A DNA stretch of 64,000 nt from Triatoma infestans (GCA_011037195.1 JAAEAF010010857.1:26131-90130), one strand, 5' to 3'. Positions 32,651 through 45,108 are shown, counted from the stretch's first letter. Numbers and translations are program-made. Notes: a model not told the origin generated them from the sequence alone.

Positions 32651-35649
32651 ATAAGAATGACTCGTATAAAGAAGAAAAAGACTAAGTATCTTTCTGTACG
32701 TTTGGAGATATAGACTTGAACTGGAACAACGAGGACCCAAATTCACCTTCCAATTAAATTAAATTCTTTGTAAGATATCTGTCGTTCTTTTTAAGTCGAC
32801 AATTTTATCATATATATTAACTTAAGAATTCCATTTGATCTTAACTTTTCTCCCACCAGAACCAATTCTGTTTCTGTGTAAATCATCACCTGATCCGCAG
32901 TAATACTGTTAATGAATACTTTTCCAAAAATTCTGATTGTCTTAGGTACCTTCTTCACCTTTTCCGAGTAAGGTTTCGGCCAGTCACGGAATCTTTTCTT
33001 TTAAAAGTCATTTACATTCAAACTATAATTTTAACATTAGCGAAAAATTATTAGCGTGCAAAATTTATCCAAAATTCATTTTTAAATCTAGTTTTACACG
33101 TTGGTTTCTTAAAAACACTAAAGACGTTAAGTTAATATGGGATTTCAATAGCGATGTGGGTTGGGTGAATGAAAGCAACGCATTATCGAAATATCAATGA
33201 AATTCTTAAAACTTTCTTTTCAAATTAGTGAATAATATTGTTTGAAAAGAATGAAAAAAAGGCAAAGACAGAATGAAAATATAGAGAGAAAGCAAGTGAA
33301 AAAGTTTTAAAAATGTTTATTTATTATCACCATACGCCTGCAACATGTCCTGTAACCAGTCAGTTAAAATAAGATGAGAAAATATTTCAGTAATAGAGTG
33401 AGACAAGTGAACTTTCTTGTATGGAATCTTTAATATGTAGACACCAAGATTCATTGTGTTGTTGACATTTTAAATATCATTTGATCAAATAAGATATTTA
33501 ATTTATTTAGATGTGCCAAAACTGAATCAGGTTTACAAGGAATATTTTTGAAATAAAAAGTTATCTTCTTTAAAAAGAAAAATATAAATTAAATAAACAG
33601 CGGCAATAAGCAGTGAAAGAATGTGTCTTAACCGTCATTGGCTCCTTTCTTTAATGCGACAGTTCCATATTAATATGACTAATAATCCAAGGAAGTAACA
33701 GAAATCATGTTAGGAGTCCATGTGGCAACCTTAGCAAAAAGAGTTCGTGGACAAACCAAGAAGTTGGAGTTGTAATTAAAAAAGTATTGTTCCCGCAGAT
33801 CATTTTAAATTTTGGCAACTGGATATGTCCTTTGTAAGCGGTTTATTGATAAAAAACCTCTCATGGTTGTTAAACCAGAGACGGCTTCTTGTGGGGCTAA
33901 ACACAATGCTGTTTAGTAGCCTGGAGAGTTATCCAGGCAGAGGAGGAGGATATTCCTCCTTAGAAACTTCCAGAATAGTGAGGCTGAAGTGAATAGTGAG
34001 GAGGAATAGTGAGAACTTTTTAGTGACCTCAACTTGGATGGAGTACCACCCTGGAGTCGGCGAAAAAACAAAAACCACGACCATTAACTTATGAAGATGC
34101 GATTGTAACTTTGAATAGCAGTTAATCCAGATTTAATAAAACCTCAAGATAGAAGCAACTTTTGTCTCCATATGGTTTTATAAAGGATTCCGTCCAGCTA
34201 AATTACGCCAAAGAATGATCAAAAAAATAGGGAAAATTGTATATTAATCTCCTGCTTTTTGATACCAACTTCTTTGATGCAATAGGTTGATTCGCGGCAA
34301 TTTGCTCTTAGCCTGAGAATAACACTTTTTCATTTGTTAAAATTGCTGAAGAATTGAAATTTAGTTGAATTTTGTGTAAAATAGCACAACTTGGAATATG
34401 AAGTAAATATATTAACATGATAAAAAAATATCAAAATGCCCCTTTTTTCCTAGTTCCTTTGGCCGTTAGTAAACTCTAGGGGGGTCTTTGATTTGAAATA
34501 ATACGTATTATTGGGTTCTCTCAATAGTCAATTTACTTCTGATATAATATCTTTGCATTTGTTTGTTTATAAAGAATTATCTAGGAAGAGAAACAAAATA
34601 CATGAAACTATTGAGTTAAAATTAAAAATACATATGAGGTAATACGATAAATAAATAAATAAATAAAAAAAGAATATATAATGTATGTTAAATATATTTT
34701 AGATCATTATTACAAATAGGAATTACAAAGTAAGTTTCAAGAAAAACTATGTGATTAGTAAGTTGTAAATATTAGAAGGTTACGATATAGTAAATATACA
34801 ATTATAGTAATATTAGATAAATATCTTACCAATAATTTATAATGCATATAATATATATATAATATATTATTATAACATATAAAACAATAAATATAATGAA
34901 CACAGATGTTTTCTTATTACGTATTTTTATTAAATGTGTTAACACATTACTGAGATATGAGTAGATAAATTGTATAAAGTAGATTGGGCGCTTTCAAGGT
35001 AATATGCATTTTTTTTTTTTTTTTTTTTAATTGTAGAATGTATGACTTAGATTTTCATGTTAGTGCAAATAAAAGTAACACAAGTGCATGAGAGAACAAC
35101 ACTAGATTCCGGCAGTTAGTGTGAAAAATAAAAATGAAAAGTCTATTCAATACCAGTTTTATGGAAACATTGACTTTGAAAAGATCGTTTTCGGGCTCTC
35201 TCAACCGTAAACCACAAGCTATAAAGCTATGATGGCTATTTCAAATAAAAGTTGAACAAGTATGTTTCATGATTTTGCACGCCTTCTAGAAGTGTCATCC
35301 TCATCAATCACAAGTGGAGGTGAAAAAAACTAACCCTGGGCATGTACTGATAACCACAGAAATAATTCGCCACCTATTGCCAAAATGACATAATCCTTTT
35401 GACCACAATTTATTAATACCGTATTGTGCCACCACAGAAGAAGCGTCATAAAAATCAAGAGGTCATAACCTCCTTTAAATTCAATAATCTTCTTCCTCTT
35501 TAAACCTAAATAAAAAAGTATTAATATAAATATAGTATAAGTAATAAATATATCTCCCCGAAAAATTGAACCCAGTAGCGTTATGCTTTCCTCTAAAGTA
35601 CCATTTCAGCATAATATATGGTGTTTTTTCCACCTATATCATATAAATA
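32651..35649. other. Unassigned 3-kb stretch, no gene recognised
   Basis: Mostly AT-rich. Around 33640-34130 base composition is more balanced, with AGAGACGGCTTCTTGTGGGG and a GAGGAGGAATAGTGAG repeat, but all frames have stops. AAAT/TAAA repeat at 34649-34668 and T-run at 35010-35029. Confidence 0.4.
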
Positions 35650-36715
35650 CACATTATTATTATTCAAATAAGGGGAGGGCAAAACCCTACGCTATCCAAA
35701 GCCTCCCTGGGCCCATATAGCTACCCCTAAAGTATAACAACTACTGGGACTAGAACAAAAGTCCAGGCCCAGGTTTTAACCATCTAAGATTCACCACAGA
35801 CCGAACAAATCGGACCAAAACCTTAAAAGGACATAGCTTAAGATCCTCTACCGATATCCTATTCCGGCCGAAGGTCCTAAACCTAATCTCCTCACCGCCC
35901 AAAAACAGTCCGTCATCAGATGCATGGATGTTTCCTCCACCGTTTCACAAACTCTACAAAAGGAGTCAGGCATGAATCCCATTTTATAGAGATGTCTCCT
36001 TAAGCCACAATGCCCAGTGAGGAAGCCAACCAGAGGCCTGAGAGAGGTCCGTGAAAGGCATCGGACCCCACTACTCAAAGCTCCGTCCGGACCCCCAATG
36101 AGCATATTACACTACCGACAACCCACTGCTGTGAGGTCATCCACGCCTGGAAGCCTGACAAACATTTGCCAGAAGACACACCAACAGCAGGCTCTGGACC
36201 AACGAAAGGGAGAGAGGAGCCTAATTTGGCAAACCTATCCACCTCCTCATTCCCAAATTTCCCATATGACCTGGAACCCAGACCAGAAGCACATCTTTCA
36301 ATGAAGAAAGATCTTCCAGTCTTTTAGAACATTCCAACACCAATCTGGAAGTGAAGACACATGAATTAAGCGCCTTCAACGCAGCCTGGCTGTCCGAGCA
36401 GATACAAACACCTTTTAAATTAGTGTTACGCACCCTCTCATCCAAAATACAGCAAAGAATTGCATAAACCTCAGCCTGGAAAATGGTGGCTCACTCACCA
36501 TGAGGCACCGCCAAGTGGTCTCCCGTCTCAAAATAGACGGCAGCCGCCCCAGACCTACCATCCATCCTGGAACCGTCCGTGTAGCATCGGAGATAATTCT
36601 CAGGAATCACCCCAGACGGACCCAGGATTAACTAATCTTCCCTAGGAGGCAACCTAATCCCGTAGGAATGACCAAAGACAAAAGTCTTCAACATCTTATC
36701 AGATAAATACACATT
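35650..36715 (-). pseudogene. LINE fragment: RNase H plus zinc knuckle
   Basis: Reads right to left. The RNase H part at about 36445-36221 has GVCICSDSQAALKALNS (acidic residue in SDSQAA) and VLLVWVPGHMGNLG (VPGHxG box). Then the C-terminal part at 36105-35848 has LTGHCGLRRHLY and a FCRVCETVEETSMHLM zinc knuckle. The 3' end runs into ATT repeats near 35656. Several frameshifts, no reverse-transcriptase domain. Longest member of the family seen at 10536. Confidence 0.8.
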
Positions 36716-36719
36716 AAAA

Positions 36720-36850
36720 GCATTGATGGAGTATTCCAAATTTGAAGAAAATCGGTTAACCGAAAATGCAATTATACAGAATAGGTTTTGTTGAGTTGGT
36801 TTTTTTGAAATTTTCTTGAAAACGAATTAAAACGATTTCCTTTAAATTTG
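36720..36850 (+). mobile_element. Divergent HL-related remnant
   Basis: CCAAATTTGAAGAAAATCGG, TTAACCGAAAATGCAATTA and TTTTCTTGAAAACGAATTAA are degenerate HL unit landmarks. Confidence 0.4.
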
Positions 36851-37071
36851 GATTCTAAGGAATCTGATGAATTGTTACTAATACTAATGTATTTGTTTAA
36901 TATTATTGATCTCTTTATAATGTAATCATTGTCTATCTGCCTCTGTTTAGATTGCTACTTGTACCCACACTAGCTGATTATTTATGTTAGGACATAGGAA
37001 CAAATTATTAAATTTAAAAAAAATATATGATATTATATGTATACATCTGTATTAAAACGAGTAAGAAAAAG

Positions 37072-37347
37072 TCGTTGTGGTTGGCTACGCAGAGCTGGAA
37101 AGCATCAGAGATATTTTCCATGATAGCCAGCTTCTTTTTGTGGCGTTCGCCCATCGTCAGGCAGTTTTTGTCAAACAGTGTAATAACATAGACTTGCACA
37201 GAGCAAGTGATACACTCGTATATCAACTGTGTTTGCACTGTGCAAGCCTATATTATTAGACTGTTTGATAAAAATATCCTGATGTTGGGTGAACGCCCGA
37301 AACTGGTCGATGATCACAAAAAAAAAGCAGGCTATCATGGAAAATAT
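37072..37347 (+). mobile_element. Penelope-like terminal element (family P), inverted plus direct arm
   Basis: Left arm GTTGTGGTTGGCTACGCAGA ... TTCGCCCATCGTCAGGCAG carries part of the ribozyme on the minus strand. The right arm (37275-37312) carries it on the plus strand: TATC/GATG stem I with a G-U pair, CTGATGT core (final A changed to T), GGGT/GCCC, GAAA, ACT/GGT and GTC. Core mutation suggests loss of activity. No clear target duplication found. Confidence 0.6.
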
Positions 37348-37387
37348 CTCTGATAAGAGACAGTAACCTCAGATTTTTTTTCTTTTT

Positions 37388-38364
37388 ACTTTCTCTTACT
37401 CCTAGTAAGAGGAAGTAGTATTGTAATCGTGTCAAATTTTCGATATCGAGTTTCACCGGAAATATCCGTTTGAGGTCCCCTGAGTCCAAAAAAGTGGTTT
37501 TTAGCGAATGGTCTGTCTGTGTGTGTGGGTGTCTGTGTGTGTGTATGTATGTGAACAGCATAGCTCAAAAACGAAAAATCGTAGAAAGTTCAAACTTGAT
37601 ATTACGTTTAGGTATCACCATGGGATCTGACGGTGCGTTATGTGTCAATATTCCTCAACCGGAAGTACCACTTTACTAGTTGTTTTTTTTACGTTTTTGC
37701 AATTTTCTCAAAAATGGCTCCGAAGATTTTCTTTAAACTTGCTATATCAACTACACATACAAAGAGCTACAACTTTTATTTGAAACATTTCTCCAGGAAA
37801 ATTCATTTAAGGGCACTTCTAAGGGAGGGGTGGGGTTAGGTTTTCATCTTAACTGCTGTTTCAGTATATTAGACAATTCTGTCATCTAAATAATGTTAAT
37901 TAGAATTAAATATGTTGTTGAAATTCCGAGTTTGAAAAAAAAATAGATAACCGGAAGTGCGTTTTTACTGAAATATAATTTTCAGTTTTCTGGTATTTTC
38001 TCGAAAATGGCTCCAACGATTTTCTTTAAACCAGCGTTGTTAACTATACATATAAAGAGCTACAACTTTTATTTGAAACTTTTCCCCTGATAAATTCATT
38101 TAAGGGGACTTTTGGGGGAGGGGGGTTATGTTTTTCTTTAAAATGCTATCACAGTTGATTATACAATTCTGTCATCCAAATTGAAATAACTAGAAATTAT
38201 ATATGACCCAAATTCCGAGTTTCAAGGAAATTAGTCAGTTTTACTGGACAGTGTTTTCACTTTTCGACGAATTTCATTAAATTTGGTACACTAACTATAA
38301 AATTTGTCAATTATAATTTTGAGTCCTGGAGTAAGAGAAAGTTGTGTGAGTGTTTCACACCAGA
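37388..38364 (+). mobile_element. HL Helentron-like element, full length
   Basis: 977 bp, 5' tip ACTTTCTCTTACTCC at 37388, a GT-rich microsatellite at 37513-37553, two internal units, the inverted motif GGAGTAAGAGAAAGT near 38329, a hairpin, and CAGA before a T-run. Shares private variants with 16383-17345 (CCAGCGTTGTTAACTATACA) and looks like its sister copy in opposite orientation. Small frames here are not genes. Confidence 0.8.
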
Positions 38365-38430
38365 TTTTTTTTTTGTTCGTTAAACAGCCAATTTTGAACG
38401 TTTGTCAAGTAATTTTTTTTTTTTTTTATT

Positions 38431-38640
38431 TTAAACTTTATATAATAAATTTTTAATTTCTTCGTTTTGGGACATTATGGCTCCAGATGTATCCCCATGC
38501 CATCTACCAGTAGCGTTCACGAGTTTCAGATGTTGGTCAGCTGCGAAATAAGGAGGCTTTGCCTGATGAATTAGCAATCGCGGACAAGGGAAGGCACATT
38601 GGAGAAATGATAGGCTATCTGATGACACAAGCAGCCCTAC
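38431..38640 (-). pseudogene. Unidentified coding-like stretch
   Basis: Minus-strand frame of 65 codons, MSSDSLSFLQCAFPCPRLLI then HQAKPPYFAADQHLKLVNAT, with balanced composition unlike the low-complexity frames around it. The amino-acid mix looks protein-like but I do not recognise the family. It could be a scrap of a transposase or of a host exon. Confidence 0.3.
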
Positions 38641-40829
38641 AAAAAAGTCTCACAACTTGTGGATGGTGTGTAATAGTGGTGAACAAGTGCCGCCAATGTA
38701 AGCTAAGCGTTTTGTCCAGTGAGAGGGTGATTTGATTATTGTTTCGTTGATATCATTTGGGTTTCCTCCCCTCATGTCGTTTTGGATAAACCTCATCCCG
38801 TGGTCTACCTTGTGGGTCAATTCAAAAGGCTAAAGAAGAAATTCCCTAAAAGAAAATCCAGTTCCTCCAGGATTTTTTTGGGTTGTTGTGTTGGGCCAGC
38901 TCCTTCGTCATCACGAAAAAAATTCCCATTGCTAAAAAGCTGAACATAGATTATTGTTTGAGTGAGGAAAACTTCAGCATTGAGAAAAATCTTTAAAAAA
39001 AATTTCAAGTGCAATTGATTCAAAAAATATATTTTTTATAAATATCTTGCCTCATTTTACCAGCGCTGTGAAAAGAAGTGCTGAATCATATAAGACTCAA
39101 AAAAGTAAATCTGTACTGTTTAATGTTTTACCAAAAACTGTATTTATATATAATATTATTGAATTAAAGCTATAAATTAAATAAACTAAATAAATTAAAT
39201 TAAAAAGTTCTTCAAATAAAAAAAAAAACTGCCAAATAATCTCCAATGAGCTTCCAAAAATTATTAATAAAGTAAATAAATGTAAATTTGATGTTTTTGT
39301 ATATACAAATGATCAAAATAAACATTTATTAGTCATTATAAATAATAAAAACCACTTCTGAACAACAAATAAATAAAAAAAAAGAAGCATAAATAAAAAA
39401 TAAAAATAAAAAACACCATAAAAATAGAGAAATGTTATATTGTGAATATAGTAAAACGTTAAATAAATAAAATAAATTATTTATTTATTATATATATATA
39501 TATATAAATGGCATTGGATGATTTATTATAGCCTTCTGGATTTATTTATTTATTTTCCTTGTTTGATCGCTACTATGTTTGGTTAAAAATGATTAAGAAT
39601 TTTAAATATTAAAAAAAAAAAAAAAAAATGTCAGTATATGTCATTTTATTAAATTTTATGATTGATGCCGTTGTCAGAGTTTTTTATTGAAAGATAAATA
39701 TTTGAATATTAAGATATCAAATTATATGCAATTGAAAGCAGATTTAATTGATGTCTTAATTGAAACTGTGGAAATGTGGAAACTGATTTCGAAAAAATAC
39801 ATTTATGTATAATCATGTCTGTGGATTGATTATTCCATGCAAATCTTTTGTCAACATAATATATATAAAGATAATGATCCATGAAAACATATTCAATTTA
39901 AGGGAAGAAATTTTATGAAATCAATTTTTTCGAAAATTCATAAATAGTTAATGAAATTTGTTTTTCAATTTTGTATTGTTTCTAAGTCTGTAAATACGGA
40001 GTATATACTACAGCGAACAACGTGTCTACAATTTGGCACAGTTCATTCATGACAGAAAGTATTAAAAAAAAAAAAAAAAAAAAAAATTACTAAAATAACT
40101 CGATCATTGGCTCATCTCCATTAAAGTTCACACTTTGCCAACACCTGTTGTAAAAAAAAAAAAAAAAAAATGATTAATTTTTCTTGGTTCACTGCTTTCG
40201 TATGCTGGTCAAAGCACTTAATTGGAATCTACAAACAAGGCTAAAACGTCATGAATTCAACAAACGGAAAAAAACTTTATTACGATTAACATAAGGACGG
40301 TCGAAATTACCACTGAAACAAAAAAAACACAAAAGACAGGAATATACAATAACTCAAACCGAAGTGGATCTGTGGACTTGAAATGAAAGGCTCAACCAAG
40401 CCTTACAAATTCTCCGTAAATCCCGTCTTCTCAATTGCTAATTCTCGACTAAACTATAAACGTTACATTACAAACGTCTGTGACTCTAACACTTTTAATG
40501 ATCTCAAAATTCTATATATAATTGAAATAGCAAGAATCTAAATTTCGAAAATTCTATGATGATTTTTTTTTATGATCAAATATTCTGAATAAAAATCTAG
40601 ACACAATTATTCCAGATAAACAATAAAAGTTACCAAAATAAAAAAAAAAGGCAATGAACAAATTGCTAGGATCATATTATATCGGAAATCAAACATACAA
40701 CCTTTTTAAAGAAAAGTGGGAATCAAAAACGGTATACAAGGCTAAAAAAAAAAATAGGCATTAAAATTCGCACTTACAAGTGCTGAAACTAATGACAATA
40801 CCAACATAAACAAATAATTCACATGGCCC
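38641..40829. other. AT-rich spacer, no gene recognised
   Basis: Many A/T homopolymers (39610-39627, 40064-40086, 40154-40170), TA repeat at about 39489-39506. No coding pattern. Confidence 0.5.
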
Positions 40830-41070
40830 TAGATTGTGCGGCGCCATCTATATTGGCCAAACAGGAAGAAAAGTTAAGACAAGATTTTCAGAACACACAT
40901 CCAATTTTTACAAATATCGCAAAACTGATTATAATTATTATGCCAACCACATAAATAGCTCTACGATGTTGACTAATTATATTCGCAAAAGAGGACGACT
41001 GGACATACAAAGAAAAAATTCGTAATATACAAACATAACATATCGAAATAAAACTTAATAAACGAACAAG
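40830..41070 (+). pseudogene. Penelope-like GIY-YIG endonuclease fragment
   Basis: Frame 40834-41025 encodes CGAIYIGQTGRKVKTRFSEH, the GIY-YIG nuclease signature as found in the C-terminal endonuclease of Penelope-like elements: a Cys before a YIG motif, Gly-Gln-Thr-Gly-Arg, a catalytic Arg and an EH pair. A later AxHI-like NHINSS segment is also typical. The reverse-transcriptase part is not recognisable upstream. A SINE follows at 41071, then a family P terminal piece at 41395 in the same orientation, so the three probably represent one broken Penelope copy. Confidence 0.7.
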
Positions 41071-41248
41071 CAAAGAAAGGGGGAATAGCTAAGTGGTTAG
41101 CGTACTGTACTCCCACGTGGAGGACCCGGGTTGGAGTTCAGCTATGCTACCCTTTTTTACTTCCTAGGAGCCGCTTCAGCTCACTGTCTGGTGATGGATA
41201 ATGTGTCTGTAACCAGAGAACACTGTCCTGAGACCGGCAGTGCACTGA
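41071..41248 (+). repeat. tRNA-derived SINE (family S) inside a Penelope remnant
   Basis: Box A-like ATAGCTAAGTGGTTAGCG, box B-like GGGTTGGAGTTC, then CTTCCTAGGAGCCGC and CTGGTGATGGATAATG. A short repeat GAACAAG lies on both sides (41064-41070, 41249-41255) and may be the target duplication. Confidence 0.65.
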
Positions 41249-41394
41249 GAACAAGAAAAACATAAACGAATAAACAAAATTCACTTGCAATTCTTCTACT
41301 TATTTATAACACCATTTTCCAGCAATTACACTAACTAGAAATGAAACAACCAATCAATAGTCAAATATGTAAACATTCACAGAACACTGTGTGA

Positions 41395-41530
41395 GTTTTT
41401 ATTTTTTACAAGTCTGTATTATCACAGAGTTTATCAAGACATCCTGATGATGGGCTAAAGCCTGAAACTAGTCGATGATCACAAAAAGAAACTGGGTATT
41501 ATAGAACAAAACTCTAACGTATTCCAGATA
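41395..41530 (+). mobile_element. Penelope-like terminal fragment (family P)
   Basis: AAGTCTGTATTATCACAGAG leads into a hammerhead motif (41440-41477), then GATCACAAAAAGAAACTGGG. Downstream end decayed. Orientation agrees with the endonuclease fragment upstream. Confidence 0.6.
41440..41477 (+). ncRNA. Hammerhead-ribozyme motif, covarying copy
   Basis: Stem I CATC (41440-41443) with GATG (41474-41477); core CTGATGA (41444-41450); stem II GGGC/GCCT around TAAA; GAAA; stem III ACT/AGT; cleavage triplet GTC at 41471-41473. Relative to 31581-31618, stem III has changed from ACC/GGT to ACT/AGT with pairing kept, which supports selection on the structure. The same extra T precedes stem II. Confidence 0.65.
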
Positions 41531-42402
41531 AACCAACACACATCAGCTGAGCCGCCCATAGCTTCCATGACCACTTTCAACTAGATTGATGTAACTAATT
41601 TTCTAGTGAGAGTGGAAGTCAATGAGCACTTCGCTTCTACAGTTTGGTCCCGCCCAGAATATCTAAATAAATCATTAAAGAGAACTTTGAAAACTATTGA
41701 TTGTCATTTCAACAGACTTAGAGGAAACCAATATTAACTCAGCTGACTAGTTGAAAATGTTTCTAAAGTCAATTTATAGCTTTTGCAAATCATAAAACTA
41801 TTAATAAACTCATTAAAAATTAATTTTATATGGGAATATTGATAGTGGTTTATTTTTTATATATATATATATATATATATAGATTTATAGAGATTAATAA
41901 AATGAAATGGTGAATTGTGTGAAAGGATACAGCTCATTACGAAGCCTTTCGCACAGATTTAATGTTTTTGAAAAATATAAAAATCATTGCAGACGCAATA
42001 TTATTTAGTGTGTTGGTGGTCCAGCCACTTTCGGTATTTTTAATTATAAAAGATCTGCGCTTTTTATTATTTATATTTTTATGAACATAAAAAAAAGAAG
42101 ATAATTAACACATTTTAATCATTTACTATGTTAGTCTTAATGGTGAAAATTTTTTGTTTAAGTAATAAAAATCATGACAAAAATTCACACATTTTGTTAT
42201 TGCAATAATCATTGACAAATTATCTTAAAGGTGGAATTTTTACAACAGATTTAGTTCCCCTAATTGCCACCAGGCTGTGGAAGTGTTCAATGAACTAATA
42301 ATAATATGCTTAGAAGCTATAAGGTTAAGGAGAACCTTAGAAACTGTTATCGAGAAAATTACGAAAAATTGGTGATCACTTTATATTGCAAAAAAAACAC
42401 AC
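41531..42402. other. Spacer, TA repeat
   Basis: TA repeat at about 41855-41880. The 41560-41760 stretch is less AT-rich but has no recognised frame. Confidence 0.4.
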
Positions 42403-42420
42403 TTCATTGTTAATTTGTGA

Positions 42421-43223
42421 AGATATCTGTATGGGTATCTGGCTCCCTAAGGGAGGCACCTGCAGCGGTCGTTCTCGATAAGCTCCGCATGTAGAATGAG
42501 GACTTGGAGACGGCGGGCTGGAGGCTGATTAGCAGGAAGAGTGGAGGCCCAGAAGCAAACCCTGGTCTTACCTAGTCAGTGACTGTACAGACTCCCTGGA
42601 GGCGTTGTCCCGGCACAATAAAGTGCGGCTGGTATAGGTGCCGGGACACAAGGGGATTAAACGGTAATGAACTAGCCGACCAACTGGCCAGGAATGGAGC
42701 GAATACTCCTTTCTGTGGGCCGGAATCTGTTCTGGGAATAGCCAAAAGTATGACGAGGGCGTTTCTGAGAGAACATAATAGTCACACGAGGCTAAGTACT
42801 GGGGCAACACACGGCAAAATGGTAATGCCAGAGCTGTGTAGAAGAAGAACCAGAGAGACCCTGGGTTTAAGCAGCTATCAGATCTGTCTGTAAACAACGG
42901 GCCTGTTTCACACAGGGCCCGGCAAGTTCAAGAAACATCTGCACAAGGTGGGATTGGTTGATTCGGAGTCATTGTGTAGATTGTGTCAGGAGGATTGCGT
43001 TGCAATCGGTAGATTGCGGTACGAGACCTTCGGCACGTTGAGACCAGAGGAAATCGTGCTTCAAGAAGGACTGGTGGAGAAGGTTCTGGACCTCATGAAG
43101 AGGGGGGCTTCCTCTACTAGGTATTGAGGAGTTGGCACAATAAGCTTAAACGGGTAGGCTGCAGTACCTGGGTGTGAGTCCCCTCCCCTGTGTCATTCTA
43201 ATTCTAATTCTAATTCTGCACAT
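42421..43223 (+). mobile_element. 5'-truncated LINE with 18-bp target duplication
   Basis: Flanked by TTCATTGTTAATTTGTGA at 42403-42420 and 43224-43241, an exact match, so the borders are certain. The body encodes the end of RNase H (VPGHKGI-like near 42640, NELADQLARNGANTPFCGPE), then a C-terminal part with SLCRLCQEDC and the final LDLMKRGASSTRY. The 3' tail is a hexamer repeat, ATTCTA, at about 43194-43217. A few stops interrupt the frame. An exact duplication suggests a fairly recent insertion. Confidence 0.85.
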
Positions 43224-43241
43224 TTCATTGTTAATTTGTGA

Positions 43242-44459
43242 TAATCTAGCCTATTTTACCGTTAGCGCAAAATGTCCGAACAGTATTTGTTACAATAGCC
43301 CCATATATGAGAGGAAATATAACACCTACCTATAGAAAAACGTATGAGTCCCATTTCAACTTTAAAAATTAAAAATCAAGACAAACCGTAGTGGTGGGGG
43401 GACCCCTAACAGTGTCCAACTCTGTGCACGTTGTACTGGTTTTAATTTGAGAAACGAGACCATATATCGGACTTGTTATTTCTGCTTCACAAAAATTTTC
43501 AGGTTTCTTGGCAAAAATAAGAAGATAATTACGAATCCAAGTTTTGTGTTCCGCTACACGTCTCAGTATCACATTTGGACACATTTCCAATTACAATACA
43601 CCAAAGTCAAGCTTTCTACAATAGCAGAAGGTGCAGTTTCAAAACTATTTCACGTACATATTGCACAACATAATAAGACGCGAAAAATTAAAGAGGAGGA
43701 AATTTGCTTAAACCCCCCCCCAGAATAATCTGTAACCTGTTTAGGTGTAAAATTTTGAAGAAACTCCAAGCGATTTAGAACGTGCTATTTGGAAAATACT
43801 TTTAAGACAGTCAATCAAAACTTTTTTATGGAATACAAAAAAAAAAATCTGGAATTTATGAATTTCCTCAAGAGTATCAAGCATTAAGTTGTAAAATAAG
43901 TCTTAAAATATATTTCTCATTTTCCCATTAATTCCCCATTAAATTGACATTGAAGTGATTTTACTTATTATTGCTTTTTATAATATACTCATTAAATTGC
44001 ACTCCTATTTGGACTTCTTTCTTTCGAATATTGGCGATATTAGTGATGAACATGTAGTGGACAATGGGTATTTCCACTACTGAAAAAAAAAACAGTTCTC
44101 GTAGAAAGTAGAATAATGAACTACTTGCTGATTACTGTTGGTCATTGCTATCAGAAATTTCAAAAAACTAATGTAAACTAAAGTAAATTTATTTTTACTG
44201 CTGTTATCGTAATAAGTAAACCAAAATAAATTGTACAAAGAGTATAAAGAAAAAAATAAAGTATTTAAGATTTGTTGGCCAATATAATCGAATACGCTGT
44301 ACTACATTTTGAAATAGTACTTCAATAAAAAAGTCTGAGGTAACTGACTCTTCAGAAGAATATTTAAAAACTAGTTTAATTAAAGGACAATAAAAGGGGA
44401 AGTAGATAGTTCAATATTAAAAGTTAAATATATAGATAAAAGCTTTTTTACAATAATAT
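43242..44459. other. Spacer, no gene recognised
   Basis: Frames at 43369-43728 (73 and 93 codons) have no motif I recognise. 43735-43800 has a faint resemblance to the HL unit (TTTTGAAGAAACTCCAAGCG). Confidence 0.35.
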
Positions 44460-44855
44460 TAAATAGAAGTTCCAATGTACATGAACATTATAACCTTCCT
44501 ACATTGTTTATATAGGGATTTTCAGGATAAGGCGAGAAACAATATGCAGGGAAAAAGGGGAAAAACCTGCACCTTTAAGAAAAATATTAAGAGAAGATGA
44601 TGCTTGTAATGTATGGAGGGAACATAGGAGGATATTTCGTGGCAGAATGGATTGGGATGACAATCACTAGAGTGGAGAGGAATTTCAGAAGATGATTTTG
44701 GATGAAAGACTATAAACTGGGGTTATTGACGATTTTACGTGAAGTAGGTCTCGGTGAGGCAGTCGCAAGTCTCAGGAATTTGTTCATCACGGTTACTGTT
44801 ACTCGCTAGGCTCCAGGCGGAGGAAGTTTAAAAAAACATCAGTCTAATGATTACT
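44460..44855 (-). pseudogene. Jockey-like LINE 3' end, part 2
   Basis: Reverse complement parallels 23770-24120: CTTCCTCCGCCTGGAGCC, AATTCCTGAGACTTGCGACT, CCCAGTTTATAG, CAATGTAGGAAGGTT. It joins 45420-45715 once the LTR pair at 44861-45414 is removed. Confidence 0.7.
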
Positions 44856-44860
44856 TTGTT

Positions 44861-45108
44861 TGCAATAGCAAGAGAGAGAAGACAGACCCTCTCTGGTACT
44901 CTCTGACTTAAACAGGCTAGAGTGGGAGAACTTGTGTATATAAGCCAGTGGGATCTATCTAGAGCTATCTATCAGATTCAACCATACTTCGCATCGTGTC
45001 ATATCTCTACGTCCCCCTTTTATTCTATCAGTTTCATTATAAAGTCCAGTGCAGTTTGTGTAAACTTATAGCTACATTATAACAGTGCCTTCATAACTCG
45101 TTTGATGA
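44861..45108 (+). repeat. Family D LTR, 3' truncated, first of a pair
   Basis: Starts TGCAATAGCAAGAGAGAG and breaks off after CATAACTCGTTTGATGA, where the second LTR begins. Together with 45109-45414 it forms one insertion flanked by TTGTT (44856-44860 and 45415-45419). The pair probably is an LTR element that lost its interior and one LTR end. Confidence 0.75.

Noticed and set aside
33640..34130. Possible decayed transposase
   Set aside because: Balanced composition, but no motif on either strand and stops in all frames. Left as unassigned.
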